Shown: in pieces, positions 14,230 to 24,457 of the stretch
How the letters are laid out: every line of letters begins with the position of its first letter
How positions within the stretch are numbered: position 1 is the first letter of the stretch
DNA from: Pelobates cultripes
Taxonomy: Eukaryota; Chordata; Amphibia; Anura; Pelobatidae
Length of the DNA: 64,000 bases
Direction of reading: 5' to 3'
Assembly: GCA_933207985.1 (NCBI GenBank)
Contig: OW240918.1
Span: 108,880,077-108,944,076, forward strand
The notes under the pieces: model-generated
The model's input: only the letters and a program-made list of their open reading frames with translations
What the model was told of the DNA's origin: nothing
The model's database searches: none
Position numbers and translations under genes: made by a program

Positions 14230-14565
14230 TTCTCAGTTGTTATTTTCTTGGGAGGAAGCAATATAGTGGATTCTTCTTGTTAAGTCCATGGGGGGACAAA
14301 GTGTCCAAGGTATGGATCCCAAATGCCTCTCTTTGTAATAGTCTTGTATCTCTATCACCACCTCGTGTTGGCACAGATCCATGGTCAATTGCCATGAACC
14401 GAAAAGATGGTAATGAGTGTCCTGCTTCAAGAAAGTGTCAGGCAACTTGCATGTTAGCTGAATTATTTAAAAGGGCCAGGTATATAGCAGATCTATGCCC
14501 CCTCATTCGTTCTCTGAGATCATTAGACGTTTTGCCTATGTAGGCTAATCCATAAGGACATTATA
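14230..14565 (-). pseudogene. Penelope-like GIY-YIG endonuclease, minus copy
   Basis: The GIY-YIG nuclease nicks DNA for element integration. On the minus strand a CPYGLAYIGKT segment ends at 14,528 (YIGKT = 14,528-14,542), which is the GIY-YIG core with the cysteine before it. Downstream come a conserved ERMRGHRSA helix, HFLEAGHS, a RGGDRD segment and HTLDT...PHGLN near the C-terminus. One in-frame TGA lies between the helix and HFLEAGH. The frame is otherwise readable to about 14,235, after which A/T-rich 3' UTR follows. Upstream it abuts a pyrimidine tract that separates it from the RT. Confidence 0.85.
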
Positions 14566-14569
14566 TGTC

Positions 14570-14984
14570 CCCCCTTTCTCCCCCCTCCCCCTCTCCCCTC
14601 CCCATCTCTCCCCCTCTTTCTCCCCCCTCCCCATCTCTCTGTTCCCCCTCTTTCTCCCCCCTCCCCATCTCTCTGTTCCCCCCTCTTTCTCCCCCCTCCC
14701 ATCTCTCTCCCCCTCTTTCTCCCCCTCCCTCTCTCCCCCCCTCTTTCTCCCCCCTCCCCATCTCTCCTATTCCCCCCTCTTTCTCCCCCCTCCCCATATC
14801 TCCCCCCTCTTTCTCCCCCCTCCCCATCTCTCCCCCCTCTTCTTCCCCCTCCCCATCTCTCCCCTCCCCATCTCCCCTCTTTCTCCCCCTCTTCACATCT
14901 CCCCCCTCCCCCCATTTCTCCCCCCTCCCCAGGTGTCCTTTCTCCCCCCCCCCCCATATCTCTGTTCCCCCCTCTTACTAAAGT
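14570..14984. repeat. Polypyrimidine minisatellite (CCCCCTCTTTCTCC)n
   Basis: About 400 bases of almost pure C/T on the plus strand, built from variable units such as CCCCCTCTTTCTCCCCC and TCCCCATCTCT. Lies between the RT and GIY-YIG parts of the Penelope-like element. Long open frames on both strands are low-complexity by-products. Confidence 0.95.
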
Positions 14985-15446
14985 CAGAGGGGACCGGCCG
15001 TTTGATGCTGGAGCCGCCGGACCGGGTGGCAGCCTCGCCGGTCCGGTGGCATTCCTCTCACTAACACTGAAGAAGGAGGAGGAGCATGTGTCTGTCATGC
15101 TCCTTTGCGGTTCCCACATCCTGTGCTGGGAATTGTGGGAACCGCAGGGAGCATGACAGAGAGACATGCTCCTCCTCCTCCTCCTCCTCCTTCAGTGTTA
15201 GTGAGAGGAATGCCGCTGGACCGGCGATGCTGCCACCTGGTCCGGCGGCTCCAGCATGAAACGGCCGGCCCCCTCACAGTGTGGCACCGGACCGGCCACC
15301 CGGTGGCACCGTCCTCAAATCCCCAAATGCCGCCCCCAATCCAGCCCTGCCGCCGGGCCCCCTGAAGGCGGCCCTGGCGGCGGGCCCCCCTCCCGGTCGG
15401 GCCCTCGGACCGTGTCCGAAGTGCCCGACCGGTCAGTCCGCCCCTG
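14985..15446. mobile_element. Foldback DNA element inserted in Penelope linker
   Basis: Bases 14,987-15,275 form a long near-perfect inverted repeat: GAGGGGACCGGCCG on the left pairs with CGGCCGGCCCCCTC on the right, and arms of roughly 130 bases (through AACACTGAAG / CTTCAGTGTT and AGCATGACAGA / TCTGTCATGCT) flank a small centre near 15,115-15,135. To its right is G/C-rich sequence ending GTCAGTCCGCCCCTG at 15,446, which resembles a hAT-type terminus (CAGGGGCGGAC on the other strand). No target duplication was found, so the outer ends are uncertain. Confidence 0.7.
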
Positions 15447-15487
15447 GATCTGTGTGAACCAAGTAATTTCTTACATTTTTTCCTCTC

Positions 15488-16240
15488 CTATAATTTATGA
15501 TAGGACTTTGTTGGAAGGAAGAGGGGAGAAATATATCTTTTTTTTCCTGAATCCCAGTTGTCACGTATAATTGATGTTACTTCTTGGCAATTGGTATGTA
15601 AGGCTTGTGGAAAAATCAAACAATCGCCAATTCCAATATTTTTAGACTGTTCTGTGATCAATTTATAAGCCTGTTGAGCAGCACGGTTTAGAATGGGCTT
15701 CGAATATCCCCTCTCCAGAAACTTATGGTACATCTCATCCATTTGTTTTTGGCATTAGTAGTATCTGAGTTATTACGTAACACTCTTAAAAATTGGGAAA
15801 CAGGCAATGATTCTTTCAGTTTCTTTGGGTGGAAGCTGGTAGCATGCAAGATTATGTTCCTATCTACATGTTTCGAGTATAATGTAAATCCCAATTTATT
15901 GGCTTTGACAAAGATCCAAAGATCAAGGAAGTCTATTATTGAGTCACTTGATAGGTAGGTGAATTTTACTGGAGAGTTCATTGAATTTAATGAGTACATC
16001 ATAGAAGTAAATTGTTATCCCCCTTTCCACATTACCAGGATATTGTAAATAAAATGAAAATACTTCAATATGTGTTTGCCATACTGTGTCAGGATGTACT
16101 TATTCTCAAACATATACATATATGTGTTTGCATAAATGGTGGTGGGCCATAGGTGCCCCCATTGAAGTTCCTGTTCGTTGTATGTAATATCCAGTCTCAA
16201 ACCTAAAATAATGACCCATGTCATATATCGTATATTATGT
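15488..16240 (-). pseudogene. Penelope-like reverse transcriptase, C-terminal part
   Basis: RT of a Penelope-like element. The piece from about 16,180 to 16,017 has the block before and around the active site (YANTYMYMFENKYI ... ILVMWKG); the family's YxDD is replaced by FIYN near 16,040, so the active site is destroyed. An in-frame stop at 16,015-16,017 follows. The next piece, 16,002-15,688, contains IIDFLDLWIFVKANKLGFTLYSK, a RNIILHATSFHP stretch and SQFLRVLRN, all typical of the group. A frameshift near 15,745 leads to MYHKFLERGYSKPILNRA at 15,742-15,680. The N-terminal half of RT is absent; the sequence meets the inverted GIY-YIG copy at about 16,238. Confidence 0.82.
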
Positions 16241-16530
16241 CCTTGTGGATTAGCCTGCATAGGCAAAACTTCTCAGAAAATGAATGAGGGGGCATAGATC
16301 TGCTATACGCTTGGCCCTTTTGAATAATTCAGCTAACACATCTGTTTCCCAACACTTTCTTGAAGCAGGACACTCATTACCATCTGTACGGTTCATAGCA
16401 TGAACCTATGCCAACACGAGGTGGTGATAGAGATACAAAACTATTACAAAGAGAGTAATTTTTATCCATACCTTGGACACTTTGTCCCCCCATGGACTTA
16501 ACAAGAAGAATCCACTATATTGCTTCCTCC
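16238..16530 (+). pseudogene. Penelope-like GIY-YIG endonuclease, inverted second copy
   Basis: CPCGLACIGKT at 16,238-16,270 matches the minus copy at 14,560-14,528, with YIG changed to CIG. An early stop follows at about 16,298-16,300. The later HFLEAGHS, a RGGDRD segment and PHGLN parts can be recognised up to about 16,510 in broken frames. The block continues as shared 3' UTR to about 16,840, then with a unique 3' UTR to the AATAAA-containing end near 17,280. It is oriented opposite to the RT it abuts. Confidence 0.8.
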
Positions 16531-16840
16531 CAACAAGATAACAATTGAGAAACGTATTGTATATATTTACTATTTTTTTCATGAATTAAAAAAAAAAAAT
16601 TGAAATCCTTTTTATGCAGTATATTCCCCTCAGGACGTGTATATACAATCTGTGATGTACAGGGAGGGTCAGAAAGTGTCCTTTTAAGTATCTATGTGCC
16701 TAGCTACAGTAACTTTTAGTGAGTGAATTGTTTTCGCTAGATACAAATGTATCATCAGTATGTATTATGTATATGTGCTCGATTGTTACTGTTTAGCTTC
16801 ACTTCATCTTTGCGATCCTCCTTCTCCCCCACTGGCTCTC

Positions 16841-17277
16841 TTTTCTCTCGGTACTGAGTAGGGATGGCTATCTGTGTTGGGAGTTATACTCCCTGGTCAT
16901 GTAGGCTCAATCTTGGATGGTACTGCTTTAAATCATTAGAATATGATATTTCCGAACATATATATTATGAACAGCACTCTGACATTGCTTCCATAATTAC
17001 CCTTATTTTGTATTGTAATATAGTCTATAGATAGTTTATTATTTTCTTGTCTATCACTCTCTCACTCAATTAGACTGATGACGTGTTTTGAATCAGTACA
17101 TGTCATTCATGACATCACCAAATCTCGTTTTCATTTCTGTTCACTCTCCAATAAGCACTTTAGCAATTTGTATTTAAACAGTTTAGTTAACACTTATTGC
17201 TTGTCATGAAAAAAGTCAGATGGGACTGAAACATTAACATTGATAATATTGATTTGTGAAATTTTGCTGAAATAAAA
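16841..17277 (+). other. Penelope-like 3' UTR
   Basis: Ends with TGAAATAAAAGCACC (AATAAA-like signal) just before the 45-bp terminal block, in the same orientation as the plus-strand GIY-YIG copy. Contains GACTGAAACATTAAC, a pattern I associate with 3' ends of these elements. The corresponding part of the minus copy is shortened to about 20 bp (13,911-13,930). Confidence 0.55.
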
Positions 17278-17483
17278 GCACCTTATCATCATATTGAGTG
17301 CTGTGAGTGCTCTCCATCAAGGTATATATATATAAACATGTTTAAAATATAACTGTAAATGTGCTGTATGTGTACCTATAAAGGACAACTTGGTATTTAA
17401 TGATATTGGGATGTTTGAGTAAACAAATCTGTGCTGGATAAATATCCCAGTCCTCTTCTCCTGCCCACCTCCCGTCCATACTA

Positions 17484-18530
17484 AGTGCCCACTGGCACCG
17501 CCTTCTTTAATATCGATTGGGCAATCATTAGCTTGGACCCCTCCAACTCCCTGGCAATCACACCTTCCACCCCAACGTAGTGGCGGAACCAATGTAGAAA
17601 TGGTTCTGGTGCGAGAATTGTTTTGGGCCCCTCTATTGCACGAGAGGCCAAAAAGTAGATCCCTATCTGTCATGCAGCTCCAACATTGCTTTGACAGCTG
17701 GGGCTCTACCATTTTCCCATGCTTGCAGGGTAGTGTTTAGCACTGAGCAGTGTTTGTGTGTTTGAATGTAAGAATGTTTTTGTATGGGTTATGTTTGTGT
17801 GAATGTAGGCATGCGTTTGTATGTGGTGCTGGTGTTTGAATGCAAGCATGCATTTATGTGCTGGTTTCTGAAAGCAGGGGTGTGTTTATATTTCATTTTG
17901 GTGTTTAACAAAGAGGTGTGTTTGTACGTATTGTTGAAATTTTAATGCAGGTGTGTATGTGTATGTAGTGTTGGCGTTTGTAACAGATTTATTAATTAAT
18001 GACTTTACATCATAAAGAAAGCATAGTTAGTGTATTGCTTTGGAGACACCACTAGAGGCAGTGTGTAGGAAGACATGTGCTTCTGGCAGTGACATCAGAG
18101 GCCAGCCTACTTAGGAATACACTGAATAAAAACCAGATATAGGAGGAACTCTGTCTCTTTGCCTTTACCTGACTGAATCTAAGATGTAGTACCAGCTCTG
18201 ACTCAACCCCAGCCAAAGAGCTGGGGCCTTGTAAGTAATGTGAATCCATTGTAACACTTAGCAACTGTTAAAGTCTTTTGTAAGGAATATGTTGTAGTTT
18301 TTATATTGTACAATTATGTAGTAAATTGACATTCTGCTAGTATCTGTTTACTTATTATAATTATATTAAATATACATTTAATATTACAAAATGTTGTGTG
18401 TTTTCTATCCACATATTCGACCATAATACCACGAGCTATAAAAAATATTAATGTTGTTACGTATTGCTTAATTATTATATATTAATTAAAAGATTAATAT
18501 TCTTATTTAAGTCATGGCCACAACAGAGTT
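17484..18530. other. No gene; decayed repeats
   Basis: 17,720-17,975 is a degenerate GTGTTTGTAT/GAATGTA-rich array. A stretch from 17,989 (TGTAACAG) with AATAAAAACC at 18,124 could be an old LTR, but no matching end or target duplication was found. The remainder is A/T-rich. Confidence 0.35.
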
Positions 18531-18534
18531 TGAA

Positions 18535-19085
18535 TGCTGAGATGTATGCACATATGCACACACACTGCCACACACACTGTGATACACATACACACATAGA
18601 TAAACACACACACTGAAATACATGCAGATACATGGATATACACACTGACACACATGCAGATGCAGACACACAGACTGACGCAGATACAGACACACCAATA
18701 CACATGCAGACAAACAGAATAAACAACCTGACGCACATGCAGATACACAAACACACAGATGCTAACATTGACACACATGCAGATATTCAGACACACAAAT
18801 ACACACACTGACAGCATATAGATACACACAATGACAACATACAGATACACACACTGACAGACATACTGACACAGAGAGATATATACACTGACTGACATAC
18901 TGACACACACAAAAATGCATACACTGACAGATATACTCACACACTGACAGACATACTGACACACACAGACACACATGACACACATGGTAAGACACACTGA
19001 CACACATACTGACTCACACAGACACACATTGACGGAACTACTGAAACATGCACTGACAGACATACTGACACAAACACATACACAC
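18535..19085. repeat. CA-rich minisatellite (ACACACTGACAGACATACTG)n
   Basis: Variable units built from ACACACTGAC, AGACATACTG and ACACATGCAGAT over about 550 bases. Long minus-strand open frames rich in Cys and Val come from the repeat. Confidence 0.93.
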
Positions 19086-19660
19086 ATTAAAACCACCCTC
19101 CAGTTTCCTACCTTTTGCTGGAGGGTGGCTTCCCTTGGGTCCAGTGTGGTCCTTGAGGCTGTTGGGAGTTGCGGGTCTGGCTCTCCAGCCCCCCTCCTCA
19201 CTCCCTATTTTTCCTTCCTGCGCAGGTCCTTTCTTTATGGATGAAAGTGACTCATGGCTGTCACTTCCTTCCATGCTGCCGAAAAGCCTTGCGTGCGGGC
19301 ACCTGGCTGCTCCGGCGGGCCTATAGGAAAACAAAATTTATTGCGGGCAGCGAGGCCCACGGCAGCTGTTTTGGGCCCCTCAGGAGCAATTGGGCCAAGG
19401 GAAGATGCCCCGTTTGCCCTGCGTTAAAAAATCGGCTCTGCCCATTGGACTGTCTGAATGTGCTTGTATGAACATAGTTTACCTAGTGGTGGTTAAGTGT
19501 TTTTATCATATATCTTTTGGACAAAGTCAAAGATATTACAGTCAGATAATATAAGTAAGGGAGAACAAGTTCCAATATAATTTGACTTCAATGCCTCTGA
19601 ACTCCGTATTAAGATATGCATTAATTATAATGCTTTGTCTATCTGTGCTACATGCCTACC

Positions 19661-19698
<38 letters not shown>

Positions 19699-19925
19699 CA
19701 CTCGGTGTTCGACTTGCCATTTTTTCAGGTATTTGATGGTAATGACATATATTTTCAAAATATATGTATACACTGCTTCTAGGTGCATTTTTGGTTCTTG
19801 ATTGTACCTGAACATATACTAAAATAATTTTTCCTGCATAATGTATGTAGAATTTGCAGAAGGTATGTTTGGCTCGGTCACTTCGAATTTAGTTTGTATG
19901 AGTTTGCGTTGGCCAATAAGATCTA
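19086..19925. other. No gene; G/C-rich repeat remnant and (TA)n
   Basis: 19,090-19,440 is G/C-rich with a short palindrome (CCACCCTCCAG ... CTGGAGGGTGG at 19,093-19,130) and TTTTGGGCCCCTC, shared with about 17,620-17,640. A pure TA run is at 19,662-19,694. The rest is unassigned. Confidence 0.5.
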
Positions 19926-20080
19926 CAGGGTTATTTACTAAAGTGAGAATTCAAAGTGAATTTCAAATTTTAGAGTAGCCGAACGGAAAGCATAGCTGAC
20001 TTGGAGATTTTTACAGTTCATCTATATTGACCTTAAGTTTGAACTTTACTTTGATTTCTCACTGTAAGTAAATAACCTTG
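19926..20080. mobile_element. Small MITE with ~23-bp TIRs
   Basis: Left end CAGGGTTATTTACTAAAGTG, right end the complement (AAATAACCTTG at 20,070-20,080), with the pairing extending through AGAATTCAAAG / CTTTGATTTCT. Family not determined; no convincing target duplication. Confidence 0.65.
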
Positions 20081-20627
20081 TTAGTGTCTAGCAGTCCACT
20101 CACATATATTGTAAGTGTGAACTCGAGAATGCTGTGCTCTGCACACAGTGGGTAGATAGTTAAGATTAGTGCACTTTGTCAGCCCTGGCTCCAAAACATG
20201 AAACCGTCTTTCAAAGTAATTGAGAATAGGCATTTCTGTGCAGGAAGTAAACAAATACCTATGCAGAACTCACTAACCTTCAATTGCAGATGCAGCAGGA
20301 AATCTAAAAAAAGAATGGATTGCTAGATCTTATGACATACTCTATGGATGCAAGGAAAAAAGCGTTCCTTTATAGTTGGTACAGCTACTGGCAGTAGCGG
20401 AACTAATGAACAAAGGGTCCTGGTGCAAGTTTTTCTATTTGGCCCCATCCCACTCCAGACAATTATCCTGTGATTCTCCTAAAATATCCCCATTTACAGT
20501 CATAAGACACTACATCCCAAAGTCAGTTCACCCTCTACCTGCCACATTTCACTGACAATTAACCCCATCTCTTAGCAAATTAGATATTTTCACATTTGCT
20601 TGCCCATATGTCTATATACGTCTATCC
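20081..20627. other. No gene recognised
   Basis: The segment from about 20,390 (GTAGCGGAACTAATG) resembles 17,580 (GTGGCGGAACCAATG), and may be part of a repeat interrupted by the L2 fragment that follows and resuming near 21,115. Nothing else stands out. Confidence 0.4.
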
Positions 20628-21078
20628 TCTATTCATACTCCCACATCTGATGCTCACCTCCAAGACTTCTCCAGGGCTGCACCTTTTCTGTGACACTCCC
20701 TTCCCTTCTCCGTTGGACTTTCACCCAGTCTCCACTCCTTCAAAAAATCTTTGAAAACACACTTCTTCAGGAAAACAAATAATTTAAATTGTTAGCTGTT
20801 TTCATTCACCCTCTCCACCCCCATGACTCCTCTCCTGCAACTGTCAAAAATAACCTAAATTCTCAATGAATACTTTTCTAGCAATCTATTTCATTACCCC
20901 TACTTAAACCCTTTGTGTCACTATACCCCACTCCCTCGTTGAGGAGGGCCCTCCACCTCTCTGTTCCTGTGCGTCCATTTGTGTGATTACAATTACGTGT
21001 CTGTTAGTCCACCCATTGTTCAGCGCTACGTAATTTGCTGGCGCTATATAAATAATAAAATAATAATAATAATATAAA
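20628..21078 (+). mobile_element. 5'-truncated L2 LINE 3' fragment
   Basis: Plus-strand sequence matching the C-terminal RT region and 3' UTR of the L2 copies at 9.2 and 45.5 kb (GACTTCTCCAGGGCTGCACC, CACTCCTTCAAAAAATCTTT), ending GGCGCTATATAAATAATAAA and an AATAAT repeat. Coding remnants are too decayed to translate. Truncated at the 5' side as most LINE copies are. Confidence 0.85.
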
Positions 21079-21720
21079 CCCTCTCTATACCAAAATTAGA
21101 TTTGCCACAAAGAGACCCAAGAATGATACCCTAAACTCTGGTGGGCCCTGGTGCCATTGCACATGCTGCACCTGCATTTGACAATTCCGTCCCTGGCAGT
21201 TGACACCCCTGCAAAATCCATTAGTGTCACCAAAGCTCAGAGTTCAAGAGCCTCAACCCTGAAAATTTTGAGAAAGGCATTGCTGTGTACAGGGTGGCCT
21301 CAGGTGTGTGCGAGCTATAGGGCTCCATGGCAACAGGGGTGCAGGGCAGCTGACACAGCTTGCAGTCGGTCACCCACAGACCGGCCCGTGTTCAGTGTTG
21401 AAAATGCAGAGCAAGTCAAGTGCATAGTGCTGCTGTGCACTTGACTTGCAAATAATGAGGGGAGAGCCACGGCTGGGAATCCACTTGTGGATTATGAACA
21501 GGTCCGGAGCATGGGGGCGCAACTTTGACACGCTGCGCCTTTACAGGGAGCCGCGGAAGGATCGGCTCAGTGGGTGTGAGGACAGTGGTCAGTGCTCTTC
21601 AGTCTGCGACTCGGCGGAGTGGGAAACTGACAGCTGGATCCATGGAGCAGCAGCCTTTAATGTAAGTCCTTGTTTGTATTGCTTTTTTTTTTTTTTTACT
21701 AAATAGATTGTGTTTTATTA
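21079..21720. other. No gene recognised
   Basis: Two short open frames (21,151-21,444 and 21,446-21,706) overlap at a repeated GTGCACTTGACTTGC-like sequence but have no known domain. A poly-T run is at 21,684-21,698. Confidence 0.4.
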
Positions 21721-22290
21721 AAGGGGGCAGGAAATTGGTTAATGTGGGTAGGGGACTGGTGGAAGGGGGCAGGGGATTGGTGAAGGGGGCAGGGGACTGA
21801 TGAAGGGGGTCAGGGGACTGGTGAAGGGGTTCAGGGGATTGGTGAAGGTGGGCAGAGGACTGATAAAGGGGGTCAGGGGACTGGTGAAAGGGTGTCAGGG
21901 GACAGAGGATTAGTAAAAGGTCAGGGGATTAATGAAGTGGGGTAGGGGATTGATGATGAGGGCAGGAGATTGATTGATTGATTGACTGATTAATTGATGA
22001 AGGGGCAGGGAACTGATGAAAGGGGGCAGGCAACTGATGGAAGGGGGCAGGGAACTGGTGAAGGGGCCAGGGAACCGGTGAAGGGGGCAGGGAATTGGTG
22101 AAGGGGAACAAGGAACTGATAAAGGGGGCATGGGACTGATGAAAGGGGGCATGGGACTGATGAAGGAGAGCAGGGGATTGATGAAGGGGGCAGGGAATTT
22201 GATGAAGGGCATGGCAGGAGTTTGATGAAGGTGGCAGGGAATTGATGAAAGGGGTTTGGTAAAGGGGGCAAGGGCCACCTCCAAACAGAG
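21721..22290. repeat. G-rich minisatellite (GAAGGGGGCAGGGGACTGAT)n
   Basis: About 25 imperfect copies of a 20-24-bp unit. The 226-codon minus-strand frame (rich in Pro, Ser, His) is an artefact of the array. Confidence 0.95.
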
Positions 22291-22419
22291 AAGGTGAGAG
22301 TGGGGGGCACAATTTTGGCTTGCATGGGGCACCTGAACACCTAAGACAGGCCCTATCTGTCTGTAGAAAACAAGAAGATATTCAGCGCTTATCAGGTACT
22401 GATTCAGTCTTATGGTGAT

Positions 22420-22735
22420 GATTGATTCTTGCTTTAGACTCACCATGGTAACTACAGCATCCCAAGACGGAGCTTCTGAGGTATTGCTCAAATTTGTGTG
22501 GGACTCTGACCAGTATTCATGGGGGCTGCAAGAGGCTATAACATGTATCCTTTGAAGGGGCGCAACTGGCATTCTATAGAGACTTTTCAAGGTATACCCT
22601 TATGTGGTGGAAGTGTCTCAACTACTCCGTGAGCATTCCATCCCCTACACCGACTATCACACGCCTCTGAGATACCAGCTTTCCTCCAGTCACTACCCCT
22701 TAGCTTGCTTCTTACTAATTTACAAACTTTTCTGT
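22420..22735 (+). pseudogene. L1 ORF1 C-terminal remnant (left duplicate)
   Basis: In mixed frames the sequence reads FEGAQLAFYRDFSRYTLM and then SQLLREHSIPYTDY, matching the pattern of the L1 ORF1 C-terminal domain (a DLS/TL segment, then R..L....I.YRW). One frameshift lies near 22,592. ORF1 proteins bind element RNA. This is only the distal third; the proximal part is missing because the duplication breakpoint is at 22,416. Confidence 0.55.
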
Positions 22736-22789
22736 GAGTGTAGACCCGCGGCCATCCCAATCACGCATTCAGGTTTCAGAATCTCCCCT

Positions 22790-23036
22790 TTTTTACTCTA
22801 TTACAGGCAGCAAGGGGACTACCTGTCATTCCAGGCTCTCCCCCTGCCGGCACTGCTATGGCCGGCTATTCCGTCCATGTGATCGTGAGGTCCTCATAAG
22901 GACCTCACAATCACATGACCCAGGAGGGTCGAATTGGCAGCAGGGGGAGTGCCTGGGATACCAGGCAAGTCCCCCCATCGTGTTTAGAGCTGGGTCCCCA
23001 TGGACGGCATAGTATGCCCGCCGTTCTTAAGGGGTC
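22790..23036. repeat. Family A repeat, inverted relative to 8,080
   Basis: Shares the GCCGGCACTGCTATGGCCGG and GGCATAGTATGCCCGCC segments with 8,080-8,350 in the opposite orientation. An internal palindrome CATGTGATCGTGAGGTCC / GGACCTCACAATCACATG is at 22,877-22,918. Confidence 0.8.
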
Positions 23037-24004
23037 AAGCAAGGGAATTTACTGAAATATATAACTTATATATATAAAGCCAGGGAAGCCAATGAGCAAC
23101 AAGGGGACATTTTTGACACAGAGCACTTTGCTGCCTGTCACTAATAGTTTTAATAACTCCAACTACATGTGTGACAAAAGGCCTTTTGTCACTGGTTTTT
23201 TATGTGACAAATTGCCCTGCTTCCCTGGGTTGGGGAGAAGCCTATTTGCCAGCCTCCTCCCGCATGATTATGGCCCTGGTGTGTATGGCCCTTTAAGAAA
23301 TGTCTGGGGACATATTCAGACTTTGGTGAACAGTGCCCCTTTAAGACTGTGTCCCCAGACCCCTAAGATACTTTGCTTGTCACTTTCTCCCACTTGGCTC
23401 AGTAAATGGGGCTTACTGAACCAAGTATTGCATTGGCGGACCACCCAGAAGTGGAAGCGTGCGTCTAATTTAACTCCCAGGCTGGGAGCCTGCTGTAGGT
23501 AAATTGCTGACCGCTGGGGGGTCGCTGTTCGTACAAACGAACACGTGGTGGTGGCCATCTTTATTCATTGGACTGAAATCGGCTATACATTTCAACAAAC
23601 AATGCGTACCCTTACCTTCTCCTCCACTGAGTTTTCAGCCACAGAGACTAAGTCCAGTTTGGCGATCGAGCGCATGTTCGAATGGGACTTAGTCATTTTT
23701 TCAGTGTAAAATAGACCGAACGCACAGCCCAAATCTATGGAACTGTTTTGGTCAAGAAAATGTGCTTGCGGTCGGTCACAAAGGACTTCCGACTAACTTT
23801 TTAACTACTGGAGGGATTTGTATGATTTTTTAAAGGGTGTTTATATTTGAAGTATGCTAAGTAAGAATATGTGCTTTTTTATGAAGTTGATATGTATAGT
23901 TTTAAAGTTAAAGTAAATATATAAAAAGTATATTTTTCCTGCCTGTGATAATAACATTAACCCATTGTGTTCAGCAGTGTGCCAACCAGCAAGAACAACT
24001 AGCC

Positions 24005-24457
24005 AGCATGGAAGACAGAGCCAAGGCACAGAATCTCAGAGTCCGAGGATTGCTTGAGACAATCTCTGGTTCTTAACTACCTCATTACTGCCGAGGCTCA
24101 TCGACACCTTATTGACTCTTGCGGCAAGCTAAGCAGGTGATGATTGATTCTTGCTTTAGACTCACCATGGTAACTACAGCATCCCAAGACGAAGCTTCTG
24201 AGGTATTGCTCAAATTTGTGTGGGACTCTGACCAGTATTCATGGGGGCTGCAAGAGGCTATAACATGTATCCTTTGAAGGGGCGCAACAGGCATTCTATA
24301 GAGACTTTTCAAGGTATACCCTTATGTGGTGGAAGTGTCTCAACTACTCCGTGAGCATTCCATCCCCTACACCGACTATCACACGCCTCTGAGATACCAG
24401 CTTTCCTCCAGTCACTACCCCTTAGCTTGCTTCTTACTAATTTACAAACTTTTCTGT
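24005..24457 (+). pseudogene. L1 ORF1 remnant (right duplicate, longer)
   Basis: Begins with an EDRAKAQNLRVRGLLE stretch at about 24,008-24,055, the end of the coiled coil and start of the RRM of an L1-type ORF1 (compare HEDRDRQNNVRIRGIPED in the L1 at 62.5 kb). It runs through the 24,136/24,137 junction without visible disruption into the C-terminal-domain remnant that is also present in the left copy. Several frameshifts and stops. That the ORF1 sequence is continuous here, but cut in the left copy, shows which junction is ancestral. Confidence 0.6.

Larger units (their letters stand above)
13765..17483 (-). mobile_element. Penelope-like retroelement complex with inverted second 3' end
   Basis: Minus-strand RT (16,240 to 15,488), interrupted linker, and minus-strand GIY-YIG endonuclease (14,565-14,230) give the RT-then-GIY-YIG order diagnostic of Penelope-like elements. 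A second GIY-YIG/3' UTR block lies on the plus strand at 16,238-16,840, facing away. Two shorter blocks at the outer ends are also inverted pairs: a 93-bp block at 13,818-13,910 versus 17,391-17,483 (3 mismatches by eye), and a 45-bp block at 13,765-13,809 versus 17,278-17,322. Inverted and tandem terminal copies are known for this group. Confidence 0.85.
22416..24136. repeat. Tandem duplication, left copy (1,721-bp period)
   Basis: 22,416-23,976 matches 24,137-25,697 with roughly 20 differences seen by eye, including one indel of a few bases near 23,675. Bases 23,977-24,136 complete the period with L1 ORF1-like sequence that leads into the second copy. Contents: L1 ORF1 remnant, family A repeat, and the 5' two-thirds of a long LTR (from 23,203). 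Confidence 0.9.

Noticed and set aside
14523..15167. 214-codon minus-strand frame rich in Gly, Glu and Arg
   Set aside because: It reads through the C/T minisatellite and the foldback; no domain.
15105..15365. G/C-rich frames that could suggest a CpG-island gene
   Set aside because: The sequence is a palindromic foldback; the open frames exist on both strands because of it.
17989..18480. Possible LTR starting TGTAACAG with AATAAA
   Set aside because: No matching CA end or target duplication could be found.
18535..19085. Possible CRISPR-like array
   Set aside because: Units are variable, with no constant repeat and unique spacer pattern; ordinary minisatellite in vertebrate DNA.
18512..19201. 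229-codon minus-strand frame rich in Cys and Val
   Set aside because: Product of the CA-rich minisatellite.
21910..22590. 226-codon minus-strand frame rich in Pro, His and Ser
   Set aside because: Product of the G-rich minisatellite.
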